A DNA stretch of 64,000 bases from the NCBI GenBank assembly GCA_032595675.1, contig JAVQMD010000002.1:806001-870000 (forward strand). Direction: 5' to 3'. Shown here piece after piece: positions 9,725-15,824 of the stretch. Within the stretch, counting starts at the first letter, position 1. Each line of letters starts with the position of its first letter. The position numbers and the translations under genes are program-made. The DNA is from Candidatus Electrothrix rattekaaiensis (lineage in GTDB: Bacteria; Desulfobacterota; Desulfobulbia; Desulfobulbales; Desulfobulbaceae). The notes under the pieces were generated by a model, which saw only the letters and a list, made by a program, of their open reading frames with translations, was not told the origin of the DNA and ran no database searches.

Positions 9725-11101
9725 CAATGGTTCGGTAAATTTCACTCGCGATTATGCAAGCGCACCTGCGGTATTCAGCAATTCTTCATAATCGAAGCTG
9801 AATTTTTCTGAACTCAGCTCAATATCTAACTTGGACAAAATCCGATCAAGAAATAATTTGGTGGAATAATAATCGGTTATATTTCTCATCGAAAAAGGTG
9901 CCCCCTGATTTTCAACTTTGTCGAAGAAGTCGGCTTTTGCAAGTGATACGGAGGTCAATGAGCAGTTGAAGTGAAAATACAGCTTATTTTCACTTCGCGC
10001 CTGACAGTGTGTGAGCCCGGTATATTGCTTCGCGTCCCGAAAGAGAAATTCTATCTGAAAGCGGGCCTTGTAATATTTATAAATCAGCAATCCGTCTAGG
10101 TTTATATCGGTTGAAAAAAGAACGGCATAACTATCGGAGCCTTTTCTGCTGATATAAGCAATACGGATGTTACGCTTCAGCGACACACTATTAACGATAG
10201 CTGTATGTATAATAATTTCATCATCTTCATAGCAAATGTCAAAGCGGTTGAGTTCAAGATTCTTCCACTGGATTTTGCCATCATATTGCTTCGGCTTGCC
10301 TGGCCCCGGCCTCCTCGGGCCAGTGTATAAATAACGCAAGTTCGCATCTCGGCGAAGTTTACTAACGAGATGCAATCCGGTGTGTTCAACGATGCCGTCG
10401 GCAAACTTTTTCTTTGCGGCAGCTCCGTCGTAGACAAAGTAATCGGCGAGTTCTTTGAGATCTTTGGCATGCCTGACCACTTGATCGACATAGAAATCAA
10501 TTCGACTTTCGTTGTCAGGAAGAGTCCCTGGAGTCTGTTCGCATTCGAGATGAAAAGCCCTGTTCGTGTCAACATCAATAACCGCCAGAGAGCTAATTTC
10601 AAGCCCCGGTAGTGCCTTGGAAGCACATCCGCTCCAGAATTTGCCAAGATGAGGAGTACTTTTACCGGCTTTGGGGATGAAAGAGCAGTCTCCTGCGATA
10701 ATTCGATGAGGAGAACAGAACTGCTTCACAAGTTGTTTGTTGAAATCGAAAAAATCAAATTTTTTCTCGAAATGATTTCGATATGTTCTTTCAGAAAAAT
10801 GACCGTGGCGGGCCATGGCGAGAAAATTGACACGGCTTGGTAAAGCGACAAAGAGGGTGAAAATATGGATCAGGGCGTTTCTCCTGACGGCCTTGAGGCC
10901 CTCTGTACCGCTTAAAATACTTCTGATTTTTTGCTCCATCGCTCTGTATGCTCGGTGAAAGTTGACAATAAAGTTTTCAAACAGCAGAGAAAAAACACTA
11001 CTAATAATAAATTGTTAAGAATTATTCAAAGTTTTTTTCTCAAAATCAGGCTGCTCTGAACATCGCTTGTTTCACAGCGGAAAAAAATTACCGAACCATT
11101 G
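9725..11101 (-). mobile_element. IS4-family insertion sequence (1377 bp) with terminal inverted repeats and TTATG target duplication
   Basis: Both ends carry the same inverted sequence CAATGGTTCGGTAA followed by a T-rich stretch. The element is flanked on both sides by the direct repeat TTATG (9720-9724 and 11102-11106), a 5-bp target-site duplication. It holds a single transposase gene and about 160 bp of leader. The ends are almost unchanged and the transposase is intact, so the insertion looks recent and possibly still active. The host sequence is the vapC toxin gene. Confidence 0.92.
9752..10939 (-). CDS. IS4-family DDE transposase
   Basis: 395 residues, full length for the family. The first catalytic Asp is in IIAGDCSFIPKAGK (about residue 83), the second in YFVYDGAAAKKKF (about 169), and the IS4 signature Y-x2-R-x3-E-x6-K is in YYKARFQIEFLFRDAK (about 310-325). 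It is the only gene in the insertion sequence. The stop codon lies 27 bases inside the left terminal repeat. No frameshift or internal stop is seen, so the enzyme may work. Confidence 0.93.
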   Translation of the reverse strand: MEQKIRSILSGTEGLKAVRRNALIHIFTLFVALPSRVNFLAMARHGHFSERTYRNHFEKKFDFFDFNKQLVKQFCSPHRIIAGDCSFIPKAGKSTPHLGKFWSGCASKALPGLEISSLAVIDVDTNRAFHLECEQTPGTLPDNESRIDFYVDQVVRHAKDLKELADYFVYDGAAAKKKFADGIVEHTGLHLVSKLRRDANLRYLYTGPRRPGPGKPKQYDGKIQWKNLELNRFDICYEDDEIIIHTAIVNSVSLKRNIRIAYISRKGSDSYAVLFSTDINLDGLLIYKYYKARFQIEFLFRDAKQYTGLTHCQARSENKLYFHFNCSLTSVSLAKADFFDKVENQGAPFSMRNITDYYSTKLFLDRILSKLDIELSSEKFSFDYEELLNTAGALA

Positions 11102-11346
11102 TTATGATGAGGGGGCAAATTTTCTAACCTGAAGATATGACGCATAGTAATTGGCAATATTTCCAGCATATTTTCATCACACTGCTTTTGGATAAGATCC
11201 TCAAGAGACGAGTCCAGCTGAAGTTTCCCTATTTGCTGCTTAATTTGCATTTCCCATACGCTGACAAGGCTCAAATATATTCTGTTTTCAGGATTGCTGC
11301 CGGTACCTTATGAGGTTTGCTTCTCAACCATAAGAAGGCATGGGTA

Positions 11347-11580
11347 TCAAGCAGCAGTTTCATCAGACTCACCGAACCAGAACTCATCAGACAGAGGAGC
11401 GTTGAAATTATCGGTCATTTCTATTTTTCCGATATATTCTCCTACAGTACGTTGCATTACAGTTTCTTTCCGCGTAGTCTTTCTTGCTTCAATGTCCTTA
11501 AGGAGAACGTCGGCAAGATATGTTTTCTGATCCAAGGAAAGTGTCATTATATTTTTAACGATTGTTTGTAATTCAAGCAT
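11347..11580 (-). CDS. Antitoxin of the broken VapBC pair
   Basis: 77 residues from an ATG with a perfect AGGAGG site (start MLELQTIVKN). The protein is small, mostly helical at the N-terminus (LSLDQKTYLADVLLKDIE) and acidic at the C-terminus (NAPLSDEFWFGESDE), which fits an addiction-module antitoxin of the DUF2281-like group placed directly before vapC. The gene overlaps the toxin start by 17 bases, suggesting translational coupling. With its toxin destroyed, the antitoxin is now an orphan, though it could still neutralise a related toxin or bind its own promoter. Confidence 0.75.
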   Translation of the reverse strand: MLELQTIVKNIMTLSLDQKTYLADVLLKDIEARKTTRKETVMQRTVGEYIGKIEMTDNFNAPLSDEFWFGESDETAA

Positions 11581-11669
11581 ATTTCCTCCTGTCGATCTGT
11601 TACATACTGATAAAATGATCAATGAGGCCGCTTGATAAAGAGTATATATACGGCCTTGCTGAGATACTC

Positions 11670-12032
11670 TCAGCTACCAAAAATATCGTTGAGATCCTTC
11701 GCTGTCAGGATACGCTTTCCCCATTCCTGAAGCTGTTGATCTTCCGCAGTCTGGAGCTGCTCAATGACTCTTTTTTCAAGGGAACCGAATTTATATTCGA
11801 GGAGCTGCCGCAGCATGTTTGACTTCCCTTTATGTATTCCTTCTTGGCGTCCTTCCCGGTGTCCTTCCTGACGTCCTTCCTGGCGGCCCTCCTTGAGTGC
11901 CTCCTGCTTCCATTCTTTTTTCCATTCCTGTACACGTTCCGCAAGCATTACTCGTACCTCACCAAGTTCATTTAAGGGGCCGATTCTTTCGGGGACCGGT
12001 TTGTCGGCAAAAAGCACCCGATGGAACCACAC
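11670..12032 (-). pseudogene. C-terminal fragment of an Rpn-family (DUF4351) recombination-promoting nuclease/transposase
   Basis: Only the tail of the protein remains. It shows the pattern of this family: an ERVQEWKKEWKQEALKEGRQ linker with repeated RQEG/HREG units and a final LLEYKFGSLEKRVIEQL domain. The PD-(D/E)XK nuclease core that should precede it is missing, because the reading frame runs straight into the end of gmhA at 12062. The apparent GTG start near 12032 has no ribosome-binding site. The fragment lies beside the broken VapBC pair, which marks this stretch as a site of repeated insertion and loss. Confidence 0.7.
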
Positions 12033-12061
12033 GGCTATTTTCCAGACAGGTCGCCCTACCG

Positions 12062-12655
12062 TTACTCATCCCCCCAACGTCCAAACATCATCTTCTCTAC
12101 AATCTCGCAGACCAGATGCTCAATCCAGAGATGAGCTTCCTGGATGCGAGGAGTGTAGTTGGACGGTACATTGAGCACTAAGTCGCAATGAGGGTGTACC
12201 CCGTCCTTGGGAACAATGGTACCGCCGGTCAGGGCCACGGTCGTCAAGCCAAGCTTTTTTGCTTCAGCAAGGGCCTGCACCACATTAGGTGAGGTGGCCG
12301 AGGTTGTCAGTCCTAAAGCGATGTCTCCGGGCTTGCCCAATGCCTGAATTTGCTTGGTGAACACCAGGTCATAAGAGAAATCATTGCCGATAGCGGTCAG
12401 CACCGAGGTGTCGGTGCTCAGGGCGATAGCAGGAAGAGGGCGACGGTTCAGCAGGAAGCGGTTGACAAACTCCGCCGCCACATGCTGGGCATCGGCAGCA
12501 CTACCGCCGTTGCCGAAAATGAGCACCTTGCCGCCGTTGTTAAAGGTGGCAACGATCTCTTCGGCGAGCTGAAGAACTTTATCGGAGGATTCTTTGGCAA
12601 ATTCTTCCTTCGCCAAAGTGGATTGGCTCAGGCGGGTATAAATAAACTCGTTCAT
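12062..12655 (-). CDS. gmhA: Phosphoheptose isomerase (sedoheptulose 7-phosphate isomerase)
   Basis: 197 residues from MNEFIYTRLSQS. A single SIS domain is seen with GGKVLIFGNGGSAADAQHVA (residues about 44-63) and the second phosphosugar loop LGLTTSATSPNVVQAL. The length fits GmhA. It converts sedoheptulose 7-phosphate to D-glycero-D-manno-heptose 7-phosphate in the cytoplasm, the first step to the LPS inner-core heptose, so the cell should have an LPS outer membrane. A longer in-frame reading upstream would overlap the adk terminator and is rejected. No good ribosome-binding site is visible. Zn ligands of the family (an Asp/His/Glu set) appear to be present (HLWIEHLVCE). Confidence 0.92.
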   Translation of the reverse strand: MNEFIYTRLSQSTLAKEEFAKESSDKVLQLAEEIVATFNNGGKVLIFGNGGSAADAQHVAAEFVNRFLLNRRPLPAIALSTDTSVLTAIGNDFSYDLVFTKQIQALGKPGDIALGLTTSATSPNVVQALAEAKKLGLTTVALTGGTIVPKDGVHPHCDLVLNVPSNYTPRIQEAHLWIEHLVCEIVEKMMFGRWGDE

Positions 12656-12689
12656 CGCTGCTATGGTATATTTGGTTCTTCTTGTGAAG

Positions 12690-12733
12690 GAAAGCGAAAA
12701 AGCGTTTCCGTACCCGGATGCACGAAAACGCTT
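12690..12733 (-). terminator. Rho-independent terminator of adk
   Basis: On the minus strand AAGCGTTTTCGT pairs with ACGGAAACGCTT (one mismatch) around a 10-base loop and is followed by TTTTCGCTTT. It lies 26 bases after the adk stop, so adk is probably transcribed alone and gmhA from its own promoter or by read-through. Confidence 0.75.
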
Positions 12734-12758
12734 GGTATAATGGGATGATCGAAAAGAA

Positions 12759-13433
12759 TCAGGCCAGCTGACCCAAAATCTCCTCGGAGATCTCCTTGAT
12801 CGCCTTGGCACCGTCCACGGAAATCATCTTGGCAGCACTGCTGTTCTTGAAGTAGTTGACCGCAGCCATGGTGCCGGTGGTGTCATCATAGTAGATGTCA
12901 TGACGTTTACCGATGGCTACCTCATCCTGATCATCATCGCGCATGCTCAGTTCGCCGCCGCAGACCCGACAGACCAGCTTGCCGTCTTTTTCTACCGGCT
13001 TGATAGCATCAAAGGCGATGTGGTTGGGATGGTTGTTGTCGTTGGCACAGAGGCGACGCCCCATGATCCGCTCTTTGGCGATGTCACGATCCAGGACGAT
13101 CTCGATCACGTAGTCGAGAGCCATGCCGGACTCGGTCAGGGCCTTGTCCAGGGCCTCGGCCTGGGCCAGCGAACGGGGAAAGCCGTCCAGTAGCCAGCCT
13201 TTTTCTTTGGATTTGCCCAGGGTCTCCAGCACCATAGGGATGGTGATTTCATCGGGAACGAGATCGCCCTTGTCAATGTACTCTTTTGCCTTCTTGCCAA
13301 GCTCGGTACCGCCCTTGATGTGCTCGCGGAAAATAGCTCCGGATTCAATATGATCCATGCCGTATTTTTCTTTAACAATGGCACCCTGGGTACCCTTACC
13401 GCTGCCGTTCGGTCCGAAAGTAAGAATGTTCAT
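12759..13433 (-). CDS. adk: Adenylate kinase
   Basis: 224 residues from MNILTFGPNGSGKGTQ, with an AAAGGAG site before the ATG. The P-loop is GPNGSGKGTQ rather than the common GPPGAGKGTQ. The NMP-binding part includes HIESGAIFREHI, the core has GWLLDGFPRSLAQAEAL. The LID region is unusual: a lone Cys (RLCAND) and then VCRVCGGEL and KRHDIYYDDT, so any metal site would use a non-standard set. The enzyme balances ATP, ADP and AMP in the cytoplasm. The gene is divergent from hom. Confidence 0.95.
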   Translation of the reverse strand: MNILTFGPNGSGKGTQGAIVKEKYGMDHIESGAIFREHIKGGTELGKKAKEYIDKGDLVPDEITIPMVLETLGKSKEKGWLLDGFPRSLAQAEALDKALTESGMALDYVIEIVLDRDIAKERIMGRRLCANDNNHPNHIAFDAIKPVEKDGKLVCRVCGGELSMRDDDQDEVAIGKRHDIYYDDTTGTMAAVNYFKNSSAAKMISVDGAKAIKEISEEILGQLA

Positions 13434-13696
13434 AACTGACTCCTTTGGATATAAGATGGAAGAACAGGCTATGCAGTCTGTTCTGTTGGTAACAGAGGAA
13501 GATTGCCCGAAGAAAAGACCCAGGCTGCGGGAAGTCCCGCTCATTGAAACACGACTATACAGCAACTGAAAGGCTTCTGCCATGAAAAATATGGTCGTAT
13601 ATTTTGACAACTGCGGACAAAGAGGGTAAGAATGAACCCAAAATATGCCCTCCTTGCAGGGGAAACCTCACGCTCTAACAGTATACTTTCACACTC

Positions 13697-13702
13697 TATA
13701 AT
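13697..13702 (+). promoter_or_regulatory. Possible -10 box directly before hom
   Basis: TATAAT ends only six bases before the hom ATG and no Shine-Dalgarno sequence is present. If this box is used, the transcript would begin at or very near the start codon. No convincing -35 box is seen 17 bases upstream. Confidence 0.3.
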
Positions 13703-13708
13703 CTTATT

Positions 13709-15013
13709 ATGAAACATGTAAACGTAGGTCTTATCGGCTTCGGCACAGTGGGGAGCGGCCTCGCCGAGGTGCTTCTTTCGCAGCAGGAACGTCTTCAGCA
13801 ACGCAGTGGCCTGAACATCCGTCTGGTCAAGGTTGCTGATACTTCAACAAAGGAGCTGCCTGCTCGGTTTGCCGGTACTGCCCTGACCAATGATGCTGCT
13901 GAGGTGATCAATGACCCGGACATAGATATCGTTGTTGAGCTGATCGGCGGTATTGAGCCTGCCAAGACCTTTGTTATGCAGGCCATTGCTGCGGGCAAGC
14001 ATGTGGTAACTGCCAACAAGGCCCTGCTTTCTCAGGAGGGCAAGGAGATCTTTGCCGCTGCTGCTGTCAAGGGCGTTGAGGTCGGTTTTGAGGCCAGTGT
14101 GGGCGGCGGTATCCCGTTGATCAAAGGATTGAAGGAAGGTCTAGTGGCCAATAATATCCTCTCTATTATGGGAATACTCAACGGGACAGCCAACTACATC
14201 CTTACCCGGATGACCGACGAGGGCAGTGCCTTTGCCGAGGTACTCAAGGATGCCCAGACCCTGGGCTTTGCCGAGGCCGATCCGGCCTATGACGTGGAGG
14301 GCATTGATACGGCCCATAAACTGGCTATCCTGATGACCATGGCTTACGGTATGAACATCACCCATAACCAGATCGTCACGGAAGGCATCAGCGGCATTGA
14401 ACCCATGGATATCGACTTTGCCCGTGAGTTCGGGTGCCGGATCAAGCTGTTGGCGATCAGCCGCAATCATGGCGATCATGTGGAGGCACGGGTGCATCCG
14501 ACTATGGTGCCGGAGTCGCATCTGCTGGCCTCTATCAGCGGGGCCTATAACGCAGTCCATTTTAACGGTGATATGGTGGGTAACGTGCTGCTCTACGGAC
14601 AGGGCGCGGGCAAGATGCCCACTGGTTCCGCAGTGGCTGCCGATGTCATGGACATTGCCCGTGACATCGCTGCCGGGTCTGTGGGGCGGGTGCCTTCGCT
14701 CTCCTATCTGCCGGAGAACATCAGGGATCTGGCCGTGACCCCGCTGGATCAGCTGACCTGTCCCTATTACTTCCGCATCACCGCCCTGGATCAGCCCGGC
14801 GTGCTGGCAGCTGTCGCCACGGTGTTTAGTCGGCACGGGATCAGCATCGAGTCGGTGATTCAGAAGGGGCGCGAGGAGGGAGAACCGGTGGCTCTTGTTA
14901 TGCTGACCCATACAGCGGTGGAGTCTGCCGTGTCCGCAGCCCTGGCCGAGATTGATGCCCTGGAGGCCATTACTGCGCCTACGGTGCGGATCAGGATGTT
15001 GGTGGAGGAGTAG
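13709..15013 (+). CDS. hom: Homoserine dehydrogenase
   Basis: 434 residues, full length for the ACT-domain form. The start MKHVNVGLIGFGTVGSG is the NAD(P)-binding Rossmann motif and fixes the start codon. The catalytic part has GILNGTANYILTRM and the FAEADPAYDVEG(I)D signature near residues 188-200. A C-terminal ACT domain (YYFRITALDQPGVLAAVA) gives allosteric control, usually by threonine. The enzyme reduces aspartate semialdehyde to homoserine on the way to threonine and methionine. It lacks a ribosome-binding site. Its last 96 coding bases are present a second time about 730 bases downstream. Confidence 0.96.
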   Translation: MKHVNVGLIGFGTVGSGLAEVLLSQQERLQQRSGLNIRLVKVADTSTKELPARFAGTALTNDAAEVINDPDIDIVVELIGGIEPAKTFVMQAIAAGKHVVTANKALLSQEGKEIFAAAAVKGVEVGFEASVGGGIPLIKGLKEGLVANNILSIMGILNGTANYILTRMTDEGSAFAEVLKDAQTLGFAEADPAYDVEGIDTAHKLAILMTMAYGMNITHNQIVTEGISGIEPMDIDFAREFGCRIKLLAISRNHGDHVEARVHPTMVPESHLLASISGAYNAVHFNGDMVGNVLLYGQGAGKMPTGSAVAADVMDIARDIAAGSVGRVPSLSYLPENIRDLAVTPLDQLTCPYYFRITALDQPGVLAAVATVFSRHGISIESVIQKGREEGEPVALVMLTHTAVESAVSAALAEIDALEAITAPTVRIRMLVEE

Positions 15014-15033
15014 TCACCGACGTTTGTAGGGGC
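14918..15033 (+). repeat. 3' end of hom, copy A of a 116-bp direct repeat
   Basis: The last 32 codons of hom plus 20 bases after the stop match 15650-15765. The 20 bases after the stop are identical in both copies. The coding part differs mostly at third codon positions, with only two amino-acid changes. Confidence 0.88.
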
Positions 15034-15132
15034 CGGATATGTTCGTGCTGGCTCCTGCTCGCAATCTTTCCCTGTTGACCGAAAGCAGTCATGTTGCTAT
15101 GCTGCCTGAACGAACTTAAAGAGGAGACTGAC

Positions 15133-15339
15133 ATGAATGTTGCGTCGCAATTGCGCCCCGAATTCATCGTGGATGCGAAAGGCCGGAAGAAGGCCGTGGT
15201 CATCCCCTTTGACATCTATGAAAAACTGATGGAAGATCTGGATGATCTGGCTGTTGCTGCCGAACGGCGGGAGGAGCGGACGGTTTCGCATGAGCAGCTA
15301 CTGAAGGCGTTGAAGGACGATGGCATCCTTCCGACTTGA
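15133..15339 (+). CDS. Type II antitoxin (Phd/YefM- or RelB-like)
   Basis: 68 residues from the ATG at 15133, preceded by AGAGGAG; the longer reading from 15091 has no ribosome-binding site. A short N-terminal strand segment (EFIVDAKGRKKAVVIPFDIY) is followed by an amphipathic helix (EKLMEDLDDLAVAAERRE) and a charged tail (SHEQLLKALKDDG). This is the usual build of a Phd/YefM-type antitoxin that binds its operator and wraps its toxin. It overlaps the toxin gene by 20 bases. Confidence 0.82.
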   Translation: MNVASQLRPEFIVDAKGRKKAVVIPFDIYEKLMEDLDDLAVAAERREERTVSHEQLLKALKDDGILPT

Positions 15340-15580
15340 ATGGCGGGCAGCTGCGACAAAAGAGCTGCGGAAGATCGACCGGAAGGTGATTCCCAGAATT
15401 GTGGCGGCAGTAGAGCAGCTTGCCGATGAACCGCATCCGCCCGGCTCAAAGAAACTTCAGGGAACTGACTCCATCTATCGCATCCGTGTTGGTGATTACC
15501 GAATTGTGTACGAGGTGAATGCCGCCGAAATCGTTATCATCATTGTCCGCGTCAGACATCGAAAGGACGTGTATCGGTGA
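15320..15580 (+). CDS. RelE/ParE-family toxin
   Basis: 86 residues. It starts MASFRLEWRAAATKELRKID, then KKLQGTDSIYRIRVGDYRIV and ends VRVRHRKDVYR. The order of strands and the RIRVGDYRIVYEV core with a final Arg/Lys/Tyr cluster are those of the RelE mRNA interferases, which cut mRNA on the ribosome. The reading frame is intact and overlaps the antitoxin, so the pair is probably functional. The pair sits between two copies of the hom 3' end, which suggests it arrived by insertion there. Confidence 0.9.
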   Translation: MASFRLEWRAAATKELRKIDRKVIPRIVAAVEQLADEPHPPGSKKLQGTDSIYRIRVGDYRIVYEVNAAEIVIIIVRVRHRKDVYR

Positions 15581-15649
15581 ATGGAACGTTGCCTCCCGGT
15601 AATATTTCCTGCAATATGAGACTTCGCTGGCGGGAGACACTGTTGCGCC

Positions 15650-15745
15650 GTTGAATCGGCAGTCGCCGCCGCCCTAGCCGAGATCGACGCCCTAGAGGCC
15701 ATTACCGCGCCCACGGTGCGGATCAGGATGTTGGAGGAGGAGTAG
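15650..15745 (+). pseudogene. Second copy of the hom 3' end (copy B of the direct repeat)
   Basis: 31 codons that read VESAVAAALAEIDALEAITA and end RIRMLEEE-stop, matching the end of Hom with two substitutions. The match continues 20 bases past the stop, to 15765. Most DNA differences are synonymous, so this copy was under selection as part of a working hom gene before it was cut off; it probably stems from a hom allele of a related strain. It has no start and no upstream hom sequence. Confidence 0.85.
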
Positions 15746-15757
15746 TCACCGACGTTT

Positions 15758-15785
15758 GTAGGGGCGTTTCGCGAAACGCCCTTAC
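15758..15785. repeat. Palindromic GTAGGGGC element
   Basis: 28-bp inverted repeat with GTAGGGGCGTTTCG and CGAAACGCCCTTAC arms. It starts inside the conserved tail of hom copy B. The matching place after hom copy A (from 15026) has the GTAGGGGC half only. Confidence 0.85.
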
Positions 15786-15824
15786 TGCTTTTCGCCATCC
15801 CCACAGCAACCGCAGGAGACGGTA

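Larger units (their letters stand above)
9611..11363 (-). pseudogene. VapC-type PIN-domain toxin, broken by an IS element and by an older frameshift/deletion
   Basis: Three pieces of one PIN ribonuclease toxin are visible on the minus strand. Piece 1 begins at 11363 with MKLLLDTHAFLWL, the usual VapC start carrying the first catalytic Asp. Piece 2, shifted by one frame near 11290, reads PENRIYLSLVSVWEMQIKQQ and continues to LENLPPHH at about 11108. Piece 3 (9611-9724) reads KDPFDRLLIVQAQEEKLGLV and ends YDVKLFWK. Between pieces 1 and 2 roughly 10-15 residues usual for the family are missing. Between pieces 2 and 3 lies the IS element. Removing it with one copy of TTATG restores HHKDPFDR exactly. 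The start overlaps the antitoxin stop by 17 bases, as is typical for VapBC pairs. The toxin must be dead. Confidence 0.88.

Noticed and set aside
14141-14911. 256-codon open frame antisense to hom
   Set aside because: Full overlap with a conserved enzyme gene and a His/Gln/Gly-rich composition without motif: a shadow frame.
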